From the NCBI RefSeq assembly GCF_022829445.1, contig NZ_JAKSXY010000092.1, positions 95,190 through 159,189 of the forward strand: a stretch of DNA of 64,000 nucleotides. The letters are read 5' to 3'. The notes below the pieces were generated by a model. It worked only from the letters and a program-made list of their open reading frames with translations. It searched no databases and had not been told where the DNA came from. Each line of letters starts with the position of its first letter. The first letter of the stretch is position 1. Both the position numbers and the translations under genes were made by a program. This document shows positions 1-7,846 of the stretch, piece after piece. Source of the DNA: Methylobacterium sp. J-068. GTDB lineage: Bacteria > Pseudomonadota > Alphaproteobacteria > Rhizobiales > Beijerinckiaceae.

Positions 1-472
1 ACAGCAGCGACTTCTGCCGGTTCAGGGTGTCGAGCTCCAGCGACTTCGCCTCCGCCTCGCGCCGGGCCGCCGCGAGTTCCGCCTGGAAGGCGCGGCGCGC
101 CCCGGCGTAGCGGATCGCCCGGGCGAGGCCGGAGGGGGTGACCTCGGCCTTGGCCAGGTAGTCGAGCGCGCCGGCCCGCATCAGCCGCGCGGCGAGGTCC
201 TGATCGGCCTCGCCGGTCAGCATCAGCACGGCGCGCGCCTCCCCCTCGGCCGAGAGCAGGGCGTCGAGCAGGGCGAACGTGTCGATGCCGGGAAGCCGGT
301 AATCGAGCAGAACGCAGTCGAAGGCCGAGCTCCCGGCGAGACGCAGGCCCTCCTCGCCGCCCGACGCCTCCGTCAGGACATGGTCCAGTCCGGACTTGGC
401 CAGCGCGCGCCGGACGGCGGTCCGGTCGACCGCGTCGTCGTCGATGAGCAGGATGCGGGTCGGTGTCGCCAC
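1..472 (-). CDS. Response-regulator receiver protein, C-terminus beyond window
   Basis: The gene starts at a GTG (470-472) and runs off the left edge, so only about 157 residues are visible. The N-terminus is a CheY-like receiver domain: acidic patch IDDD near residues 10-13, phosphoacceptor Asp in the LLDYRLPG stretch, Thr in MLTGE, and Lys in YLAKAE. After residue 125 the chain turns into an Ala/Glu/Arg coiled coil (AARREAEAKSLELD), as in linkers leading to an output or kinase domain. It begins 8 bases after the stop of the upstream regulator, so it is the third gene of a kinase-regulator-regulator operon. Receiver is certain; the output domain cannot be seen. Confidence 0.85.
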   Translation of the reverse strand, partial: MATPTRILLIDDDAVDRTAVRRALAKSGLDHVLTEASGGEEGLRLAGSSAFDCVLLDYRLPGIDTFALLDALLSAEGEARAVLMLTGEADQDLAARLMRAGALDYLAKAEVTPSGLARAIRYAGARRAFQAELAAARREAEAKSLELDTLNRQKSLL

Positions 473-480
473 GGCAGGGC

Positions 481-906
481 CTAGGTTGGGAACTCGACCA
501 CCTTCCAATAGTGCTCCAGCAGGGCGACCGCCTCCATGAACGTGTTGGCAGGGTCCCGCTTGACGATGTAGCCGGCCACGTTGTGCCCGTATGCGCGCAT
601 CCGGTCCTCGTCGGCCTTGGACGTGGTGATCATGAACACCACGGCGGAGCGCAGCTCGTCGTCGGCGCGCACCGCCTCAAGGAACTCGATGCCGTTCATG
701 CGCGGCATGTTGAGGTCGAGGAGGATCAGGTGCGGCTTCGGGAGCGGGGCGTGCTCGTTCTGCCCGCGCAGGATCTCCAGCGCCTCGACGCCGTCACGGG
801 CCACCGTGATCGGGTTGCCGATCTTGCTCTTCTTGAAGGCGCGCTTGAGCCCCTGGACGTCGACCTCGTCGTCGTCGACCAGCAGGATGTTAACTGTCGA
901 CCCCAT
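481..906 (-). CDS. Single-domain response regulator, Rcp1-like
   Basis: The 141-residue protein is a complete receiver domain with no output domain. Acidic residues are DDDE near 11-14, the phosphoacceptor is Asp64 in LLDLNMPRMNG, followed by TTSK and a Lys in IVKRD. The form (long loop before the phospho-Asp, C-terminal helix ending FPT) resembles the Rcp1 regulators that partner phytochrome-type kinases. The start is an ATG 17 bases inside the end of the upstream kinase gene, so the two are translationally coupled and very likely cognate. Function inferred: phosphorelay intermediate. Confident for family. Confidence 0.92.
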   Translation of the reverse strand: MGSTVNILLVDDDEVDVQGLKRAFKKSKIGNPITVARDGVEALEILRGQNEHAPLPKPHLILLDLNMPRMNGIEFLEAVRADDELRSAVVFMITTSKADEDRMRAYGHNVAGYIVKRDPANTFMEAVALLEHYWKVVEFPT

Positions 907-2014
907 CCGCCTGTCCCTTCCCGCCGTCGGGCGGCCACGTGAAATGCACCGCCAGGCCGCGCCCGTCCGTCCCGTCCGCGAGCCAGACCTTTCCGCCCTG
1001 GCGGTCGACCAGCTTGCGCACGATGGCCAGCCCCATACCGCTGCCCTCGACCTCGTCGCGGGGCCTGAGCGTCTGGAACATGCCGAACACACGCTCGCGG
1101 AACTGCTCGGGGATGCCCGGCCCGTCGTCGGTGACGACGAACTCGACCGAATCCCCATGGGTTTCGGCCGTGACGCGAATACGTCCCTCGGCGGGCCTAT
1201 CGTGATGCTTGATGGCGTTCCCGATCAGGTTCTGCAAGGCTTGCGTCAGGGGCGCGCGCGCCGTCCGCAGGGTCGGCAACGAGGCGTCCGCCGTCACCGT
1301 GAACCCCTCGGGCGGGCTGACCAGGACGGAGAGCTCCTCGACCAGCTTCCTCGTTTCGATCCGGTCGAGGACGACCTCGCCTCGACCCGCGCGCGAGTAG
1401 GCCAGGAGATCGTCGAGCAGGCTGTCGAGGCGGCGGACCCGGCTCTTGAGAAGCTCCATGTTCTTCTGGACGTCGCCGGTCAGCGCGCCTTCGAGGTCCT
1501 CCTCGATCCAGCCGACGAGGTTCTCGATGCCGCGCAGCGGGGCCTTGAGGTCGTGCGAGGCGACGTAGGCGAACTGCTCAAGTTCCTCGTTGGATCGGCG
1601 AAGGTCGATGGCGTGCCTAGCGAGGCGTCGCTCCATGCCCTTGCGCTCGGTGATGTCGGTGTTGGTCCCGTACCAGTGCACGATGTGCCCGTCCGGTCCG
1701 CGGTGGGGCATGGCCAGCGACAGGAACCAGCGGTACCCACCGTCCGCGCCGCGCAGCGGGAAGGTGTCCTTCCAGGGCTCGCCGGTCTGGAAGGACTCGG
1801 TGATGCGCGCCACGACCCGCTCGACGTGGTCGGGGTGGTGGACGTCCCGCCAACCCCATCCGCGCATCTGCTCGATGGTCGTGCCTGTGTAGTCGTACCA
1901 GCGTCGGTTGTACCAGATGATGTCGCCGTTCGACTCGGCGATCCACGCCATCTGCGGCAGTGCGTCCGCAAGGGCGCGGAAGTCGTCCGTGGTCAGGTTC
2001 GCGGCTCGCTCCAC
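890..2014 (-). CDS. PAS-domain sensor histidine kinase
   Basis: The 374-residue soluble kinase has no membrane segment. One PAS domain spans about 12-125 (ALPQMAWIAESNG, ending GTNTDITERK). A HisKA domain follows with His154 in YVASHDLKAPLRG, then a HATPase domain with N box NLIGNAIKHH, G1 DDGPGIP and G2 GSGMGLAIVRK. The kinase core resembles that of phytochrome-class kinases, but there is no GAF/PHY chromophore module. It is first in an operon with two receiver proteins. The 272 bases upstream, shared with the divergent LOV kinase, must carry its promoter; no clear motif was seen there. Confidence 0.92.
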   Translation of the reverse strand: MERAANLTTDDFRALADALPQMAWIAESNGDIIWYNRRWYDYTGTTIEQMRGWGWRDVHHPDHVERVVARITESFQTGEPWKDTFPLRGADGGYRWFLSLAMPHRGPDGHIVHWYGTNTDITERKGMERRLARHAIDLRRSNEELEQFAYVASHDLKAPLRGIENLVGWIEEDLEGALTGDVQKNMELLKSRVRRLDSLLDDLLAYSRAGRGEVVLDRIETRKLVEELSVLVSPPEGFTVTADASLPTLRTARAPLTQALQNLIGNAIKHHDRPAEGRIRVTAETHGDSVEFVVTDDGPGIPEQFRERVFGMFQTLRPRDEVEGSGMGLAIVRKLVDRQGGKVWLADGTDGRGLAVHFTWPPDGGKGQADGVDS

Positions 2015-2373
2015 GCGAAAGCCTCCCTCGTCGTGGATGGCCGCTGAGGCCCGGATGTGTGACCCGACAGACGCTTACACGGGAAGCGGGTCGCCGTCAT
2101 CGGCATCATTTCCACGGCGAGGGATCGGCGGCGTTATGTTGGACGCCCCGCCCATCAATGGGGGATGCCGGTCGTCCTGAAAGGTTGTCGCGAGCGTAGG
2201 ACCGGCCCAGGGCGAACATTGGAATCATCGCGTTTTCCGGCGGCTCCGACCTCCGGTGACCTCAGTCCTCCCGCGGACGTGGGGCGATGCGTCCAGTCTC
2301 GGGACCCCATCGCCCCGGCAACCGTTCTGACCTGGGCGGTCAGGTTCCGGGACGCCAGGCGGGGCACGGGTGG

Positions 2374-4797
2374 ATGACGACGGAGAACGACGAGTTGCGG
2401 CGCCGGCTCGGGGCGGCCGAGGCGGAGATCGAACGGTTGCGGGCACGCAACGAGGGCCATGTCCACGCCCCGGTCGGTGCGGAGCGCACCTCGGCGGCCG
2501 GGACCAATCTGCTGTTCACCGCGGCGGAGAAGACTCGCATGCCGCAGATCGTCACCGACCCCAACCTGCCCGACAACCCCATCGTCTTCGCCAACCGCGC
2601 ATTCCAGGAACTCTGCGGTTACGGAGCGGAGGACCTGATCGGACGCAACTGCCGCTTCCTCCAGGGGCCGGACACGGACCCGGCCGACGTCGCCAAGGTC
2701 CGCGACGCCATCGCGGCATGTCGTGACGTGGTCGTCGAGATCGTGAACTACCACCGCGACGGCACGCCCTTCCGCAACGAACTGTACGTCAGCCCCGTCT
2801 TCGATCCGGACGGGCGCCTGCGCTACTTCTTCGCGAGCCAGCTCGACGTCACCCGCTTCCGCACCGAGGAAGGCCGGCTCGCCGAGAGCGAGGCCCGCTA
2901 CCGGACCCTGTTCGAGGCCGTCGACGCCGGCTTCTGCATCGTCGAGATGCGCTACGACGCGGCCAACCGCGCCGTTGACTACCGCTTCGTCGAGGTCAAC
3001 CCTGCGTTCGAGAGCCACACCGGGCTCCGGGACGTTGCCGGACGCTGGGTCAGCGAGGTGATCCCCGGTCTGGAGCAATCGTGGAAGGACGCCTACGGTG
3101 AGGTCGCCCTGACCGGCCGTCCGACGCGCTTCGAGAGCGGCGCGGTGGCGATGGGCCGGTGGTTCGACGTCCACGCCCTGCGTATCGGCGAGGCCGCCCG
3201 GCGGCGGGTTGCCATCCTGTTCAACGACATCACCGAGCGGCGTGAGGCCGAGCGGGTCCTGGAGGACACCGCCCGCGAGCGGACGGACGAGCGCGACATG
3301 GTCTGGCGCACGAGCCGCGACCTGTTCCTGGTCTGCGGCTTCGACGGTCACTACCGCTCGGTGAACCCGGCCTGGACCGAGATGCTCGGTTGGTCCGAGG
3401 ACGAACTCGTCGGCGCGACGTTCGACGCGTTCATCCATCCCGAGGACCTCGCCTCCGTGCAAGCGGTGTTCGGGGACCTCGTGAACGGGATCGTGCTCGA
3501 CGACCTCGACGTGCGCATGCGGACGCGCGACGGCGGCTTCCGCTGGCTGTCCTGGTACGCGATCCCGCGCGGCGACCATTTCTACGCAGCCGGCCGGGAC
3601 GTCACCGAGCGCAAAACCCTGGAGGAACAGCTTCGCCAGAGCCAGAAGTTGGAGGCGGTGGGCCAGCTCACGGGAGGGGTCGCGCACGACTTCAACAACC
3701 TGCTCACGGTCATCAAGTCGTCCACCGACCTGCTGAAGCGGCCGAACCTCGCCGAGGAGCGCCGGATCCGCTACGTCGATGCCATATCGGACACGGTCGA
3801 CCGCGCCGCCAAGCTGACGGGCCAGCTGTTGGCCTTCGCCCGCCGCCAGGCGCTTCGGCCCGAGGTGTTCGACGTCGGGCGGGGCGTCGCCTCGGTCTCG
3901 GACATGGTGCGTACGCTGACGGGATCGCGCATCCATGTCGAGACGCACGTCGACCCGTTCCGGGATGCGCGAGGCCGGGAGGTCCCGTGCCTCGTCGACG
4001 CCGACCCGAGCCAGTTCGACACCGCCCTGGTCAACATGGTGGTCAACGCCCGCGATGCGATGCGGGGCGAGGGCCGCATCGCCATCCGGGTGCGAACCGC
4101 GAGCATGGTGCCGGCCGTGCGAGCCCATCCTGCCTTGCGAGGCGATTTCGTCGCCGTCTCGGTCGCCGACACCGGGCCGGGCATCGCCCCGGACGTGCTC
4201 GACCGGATCTTCGAGCCGTTCTTCACCACCAAGGGCGTCGGGCAGGGGACGGGCCTCGGTCTCAGCCAGGTGTTCGGCTTCGCCAAGCAGTCCGGCGGCG
4301 AGGTCGTCGCCGAGAGCCGCCCGGGCGCGGGGGCCGCCTTCACCCTGTACCTCCCGCGCGCCTCGGCCACCGCCGTCCCCGAGGGCGAGGCCCCCGAACC
4401 CGCCCCGCTGGCGGACGGGCACGGGACCTGCGTCCTGCTGGTCGAGGACAACCAGGAGGTCGGCGCCTTCGCCGCCCAGGCGCTGGAGGAACTCGGCTAC
4501 CGCACGGTGTGGGCCGTGGACGCCGAGAGGGCGTTGCTCGAACTCGAACGCATCCCGTACCGGTTCGAGGTCGTGTTCTCCGACGTGGTGATGCCGGGGA
4601 TGAACGGGATCGACCTTGCCTGCGAGATCCGGCGCCGGCAACCGGGCCTGCCGGTGGTGCTGGCCTCAGGCTACAGCGACGTGCTCGCGGCGCGAGGGTC
4701 ACACGGGTTCGAGTTGCTGAGGAAGCCGTATTCCGTCGCGGACCTGTCTCGCATCCTGAGGATGGCCGTGGAGCGAGCCGCCTCGCGCCCGGGCTAG
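2374..4797 (+). CDS. LOV blue-light hybrid histidine kinase
   Basis: The 807-residue protein has a short coiled coil (1-30) and then a LOV domain (about 45-165). That domain carries the canonical photoadduct motif [10 protein letters not shown] with Cys93, and Asn-rich flavin contacts ([11 protein letters not shown]). Two PAS domains follow (about 170-290 and 305-415), then HisKA with His438 in [10 protein letters not shown], a HATPase ([21 protein letters not shown]), and a C-terminal receiver with phospho-Asp737 in [11 protein letters not shown]. Known of the family: blue light forms a flavin-cysteinyl adduct that alters kinase activity. The ATG at 2374 is chosen because an upstream in-frame ATG (2287) adds only low-complexity residues. 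It is divergent from the PAS kinase operon. No DNA-binding output, so it probably signals through a separate regulator. Confidence 0.93.
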   Translation: MTTENDELRRRLGAAEAEIERLRARNEGHVHAPVGAERTSAAGTNLLFTAAEKTRMPQIVTDPNLPDNPIVFANRAFQELCGYGAEDLIGRNCRFLQGPDTDPADVAKVRDAIAACRDVVVEIVNYHRDGTPFRNELYVSPVFDPDGRLRYFFASQLDVTRFRTEEGRLAESEARYRTLFEAVDAGFCIVEMRYDAANRAVDYRFVEVNPAFESHTGLRDVAGRWVSEVIPGLEQSWKDAYGEVALTGRPTRFESGAVAMGRWFDVHALRIGEAARRRVAILFNDITERREAERVLEDTARERTDERDMVWRTSRDLFLVCGFDGHYRSVNPAWTEMLGWSEDELVGATFDAFIHPEDLASVQAVFGDLVNGIVLDDLDVRMRTRDGGFRWLSWYAIPRGDHFYAAGRDVTERKTLEEQLRQSQKLEAVGQLTGGVAHDFNNLLTVIKSSTDLLKRPNLAEERRIRYVDAISDTVDRAAKLTGQLLAFARRQALRPEVFDVGRGVASVSDMVRTLTGSRIHVETHVDPFRDARGREVPCLVDADPSQFDTALVNMVVNARDAMRGEGRIAIRVRTASMVPAVRAHPALRGDFVAVSVADTGPGIAPDVLDRIFEPFFTTKGVGQGTGLGLSQVFGFAKQSGGEVVAESRPGAGAAFTLYLPRASATAVPEGEAPEPAPLADGHGTCVLLVEDNQEVGAFAAQALEELGYRTVWAVDAERALLELERIPYRFEVVFSDVVMPGMNGIDLACEIRRRQPGLPVVLASGYSDVLAARGSHGFELLRKPYSVADLSRILRMAVERAASRPG

Positions 4798-4937
4798 CGC
4801 CCCGGCCCCGGTAAGCCCACCACCGGACGCGGTGCTCTGACGCGCTCATCCGGTACACCCGACGTTTCGGCGGCACCACGACGGCTGACGAACGGAATCC
4901 GGTGGGCTATGCATTCGGCGACAGGAAACGGTCACCG

Positions 4938-7427
4938 ATGAACAACAGTCCGCTCCCGAACCTCGTGGACGATGCCCGACGCCTCGGCGCCCTGCAGAGC
5001 TATGCCATCCTCGACACCCCGGCCGAGCAGGGCTTCGACGACATCGTCCAGCTGGCCTGCCAACTCTGCCAGGTCCCCGTGTCCCTCGTCAGCCTGGTGG
5101 CCGGCGACCGGCAGTGGTTCAAGGCCCGGGTCGACTTCCCGCATTGCGAGACCGACCTCGACCGGTCTGTCTGCGCCCACGCCCTGGCCCGGCCTGACAT
5201 CGTGCTGGTCATTCCCGACCTGATGGTCGACGCGCGCACCCGGGCCAATCCCCTGGTGACGGGCGAGCCGTTCATCCGGTTCTACGCCGGCGCACCTTTG
5301 GTCACACCCGACGGCCACGTGCTGGGCACCCTGTGCGTCATCGACAAGGTGGTCCGGCCCGGAGGGCTGACCGCGGCCCAGACCGAGAGCCTCAAGGCGT
5401 TGGCGCGCCAGGTCGTCACCCAGCTTGAGCTCCGCCGGGCGGTGGCGAGCCGCGACGCCGCACGGGCCGAGGAACAGCGCGCCTACCAGGTCCGCGAGGC
5501 GCTGCGCGAGGCGCAGGCACGGATCGCGGTCGCCGGCGGCGACCTCGACGCAGTGCTGCGGGCCGTCGTCGCCGGCGCGATGTCGGCGGTGCCGGCGGCG
5601 GAGGGCGGCGTGATCGAGCTCCTCGACGGCGACCACCTCGAATACCGCGCCGTCCTCGGCAGGCTGGCGGGACACAAGGGCCAGCGCATCCCGGTGTCGT
5701 CCAGCGCGGCGGGTCACTGCGCCCTGTCACGCGAGCCCTACCTGATGGCGGACGCGGGTACCGACCCGCACGTCAGCCGCGACCTCGTCAGGACGCTCGG
5801 TCTGGGCTCGGCGGTGTTCGCGCCGATCCTGGGAGGCGACGGCGTGCTGGGCGTGCTCAAGCTGCAGTCGGCGAAGGCGGACGCGTTCACGGTGGGCGAC
5901 CTCGACATCGTGGGCCTGTTCACCAGCGCGGCGACCGCCGGGCTGACCGAGGAGTCGGCCCGGGCCGAGACCCGCGACAAGGACGACTATTGGCGGGGCC
6001 TGTTCGACCGCCTGAGCGAGGGGTTTGTGGTCGGCGAGGTCGTCAGGGACGCGGGCGGGCGGGTGACCGACTGGACCTACGTCGAGGTCAACCCGGCCTG
6101 GGGCGACCTTCTCGGCATCGACCCGAAGACGGTGGTCGGTCGGTCCGTCCGCGAGGTCATCCCGGGCATCGAGGACGCGTGGGTCGACGAGTTCGCCCAG
6201 GTGGTCGAGACCGGCGTCGTGGCCAACTTCACCCGGCGCATCGACACGATCCGCCGCTGGTACGAGGGCCGCGCGTTCAGGCTCGACGCGAACCGCTTCG
6301 GAGTCATTTTCCTGGAGGTCACCCAGCGCGTCGAGGCCGAGGCCCGCCGCTCCGCGCTCCTGACGCTTGGCGACCGCCTGCGCGACCTGACCAGCACGGC
6401 GGACATGACCAGGGCCGCCGCCGAGATCGTCGGCCGGACGCTGGGCGCAACCCGCGCCGGGTTCGGCCGGATCGAGGGCGACGTCGATGCCATCGAGATC
6501 GAGCTGGACTGGACCGCCCCGGGCATCGCCAGCATCGCCGGGCGGCACCGCTTCGACGACTACGGCGACCTCCGCGGCTCGCTCAGGCGCGGCGAACCGC
6601 TCGTGATCGACAATGTTTCCACCGACCCGCGCACGCGGGACGACCCGGGGCCGATGAGGGCCATCGCCATCGGCGCCCTCGTCAACATGCCGGTACGCGA
6701 GCGCGGGCGCACCGTGGCGGCGTTCATCGTCCACGACGTCGAGCCGCGGACCTGGACGGCCGAGGAACTCGCCTTCCTGCGCAACGTCGCCGACCGGCTT
6801 GAGGTCGGCGTCGCCCGGGTGCGGGCGGAGGAACTCCAGGCCGTGTTGAACACCGAGCTCGCCCACCGCTTGAAGAACACGCTGACCGTCGTGCAGTCCA
6901 TCGCCACGCAGACCCTGCGCGGCGTCACGGAGCGCGAGCCGGTGGAGGCGTTCGAGCGCCGCGTACTGGCGTTGTCGCGCGCGCATGATGTGCTCATGCA
7001 GAAGAGCTGGGCGGCGGCCCGGATGCGGTCGGTCATGGAGAGCGTGCTCGGCATGCAGGCCGACCTCGACCGCTTCGCCCTGGACGGTCCCGACATGGAC
7101 ATCAGTCCGCAGGCGGCCCTGTCGCTGACGCTGCTGCTGCACGAGCTCGCGACCAACGCGCTCAAGTACGGGTCGCTGTCGGCAAGGGCGGGCAGCGTGC
7201 GCATCGCCTGGCGGACCGAGCAGGGCAAAGCGCCGACGCTGGTGCTCGACTGGACCGAGACCGGTGGCCCGAGCGTCACGGCGCCCGACGGTCGTGGCGG
7301 GTTCGGGTCGAAGCTGATCCGCATGGGTCTGGTGGGAACCCGCAACGCCGACCTTGAGTATGGTCAGACCGGGTTGCGCGCCGAATTCCGCGCACCCCTG
7401 ACAGACATCCAGATCCACGTGCATTGA
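4938..7427 (+). CDS. GAF/PAS multi-sensor HWE-family histidine kinase
   Basis: The 829-residue soluble kinase carries an N-terminal GAF (about 20-165; QWFKARVDF and SVCAHAL stretches typical of this class), a second GAF (about 195-345), a PAS (about 350-460), a third GAF (about 470-625), and an HWE kinase core. The core shows the H box in LAHRLKNTLTVVQ, the N box HELATNALKYG, and the WTETGGP motif before GFGSKLI. HWE kinases are typical of alphaproteobacteria and often feed the general stress response. The ATG at 4938 has AGGAAA upstream. The next gene, a lone receiver, starts 6 bases after the stop and is its likely partner. The C-terminal half is clearly paralogous to the kinase at 40251-44006. 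Confidence 0.92.
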   Translation: MNNSPLPNLVDDARRLGALQSYAILDTPAEQGFDDIVQLACQLCQVPVSLVSLVAGDRQWFKARVDFPHCETDLDRSVCAHALARPDIVLVIPDLMVDARTRANPLVTGEPFIRFYAGAPLVTPDGHVLGTLCVIDKVVRPGGLTAAQTESLKALARQVVTQLELRRAVASRDAARAEEQRAYQVREALREAQARIAVAGGDLDAVLRAVVAGAMSAVPAAEGGVIELLDGDHLEYRAVLGRLAGHKGQRIPVSSSAAGHCALSREPYLMADAGTDPHVSRDLVRTLGLGSAVFAPILGGDGVLGVLKLQSAKADAFTVGDLDIVGLFTSAATAGLTEESARAETRDKDDYWRGLFDRLSEGFVVGEVVRDAGGRVTDWTYVEVNPAWGDLLGIDPKTVVGRSVREVIPGIEDAWVDEFAQVVETGVVANFTRRIDTIRRWYEGRAFRLDANRFGVIFLEVTQRVEAEARRSALLTLGDRLRDLTSTADMTRAAAEIVGRTLGATRAGFGRIEGDVDAIEIELDWTAPGIASIAGRHRFDDYGDLRGSLRRGEPLVIDNVSTDPRTRDDPGPMRAIAIGALVNMPVRERGRTVAAFIVHDVEPRTWTAEELAFLRNVADRLEVGVARVRAEELQAVLNTELAHRLKNTLTVVQSIATQTLRGVTEREPVEAFERRVLALSRAHDVLMQKSWAAARMRSVMESVLGMQADLDRFALDGPDMDISPQAALSLTLLLHELATNALKYGSLSARAGSVRIAWRTEQGKAPTLVLDWTETGGPSVTAPDGRGGFGSKLIRMGLVGTRNADLEYGQTGLRAEFRAPLTDIQIHVH

Positions 7428-7433
7428 CCCCTG

Positions 7434-7808
7434 ATGACCGAGACGCACCGCCCCGAACACGCCCTGGTCCTCGTCGTCGAGGACGATCCGATCCTGATGC
7501 TGTCGTTGGTCGACTTCGTCGAGAACGCCGGTTGCGAGGCCATCGAGGCCGACAGCGTGGCCGACGCGATCCGCATCCTTGAGACGCGCCCCGACATCCG
7601 CACGGTGTTCACGGACCTCGACATGCGCGGCTCGACCGCCGGGATGGAGTTGGCTCTTTCGATCCGCGACCGCTGGCCACCCATCGAATTGCTGATGGTC
7701 TCGTCGAAGCCCTGGGACGCCTCGCAGATTCCCGCCCGCGGCATCGTGCTGGGCAAGCCGTTCGACCGACGCAGGATCGTGGCGGCCATCCAGAAGTTCG
7801 CCGCCTGA
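7434..7808 (+). CDS. Single-domain response regulator, HWE-kinase partner type
   Basis: The 124-residue receiver has acidic residues EDDP at 16-19 and phospho-Asp61 in VFTDLDMRGSTAGMEL. SSKP replaces the usual T/S-x-K/G context, and GKPF precedes the last helix. The FTDLDMRGSTAG signature is characteristic of the lone receivers encoded next to HWE kinases. It begins 6 bases after the kinase stop, so the pair forms a two-gene operon. No output domain; likely acts as phosphate sink or relay. Confidence 0.92.
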   Translation: MTETHRPEHALVLVVEDDPILMLSLVDFVENAGCEAIEADSVADAIRILETRPDIRTVFTDLDMRGSTAGMELALSIRDRWPPIELLMVSSKPWDASQIPARGIVLGKPFDRRRIVAAIQKFAA

Positions 7809-7846
7809 TCCAGCTTCGTGAGGCGGGCGGATTGTGGGTTGAGCCG

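Noticed and set aside
581..2047. 488-codon plus-strand frame over the kinase operon
   Set aside because: No domain, and it lies opposite two clear two-component genes.
2155..4641. 828-codon open frame on the minus strand
   Set aside because: It is the antisense shadow of the LOV hybrid kinase; its sequence has no known domain and the plus-strand frame has clear LOV, kinase and receiver motifs.
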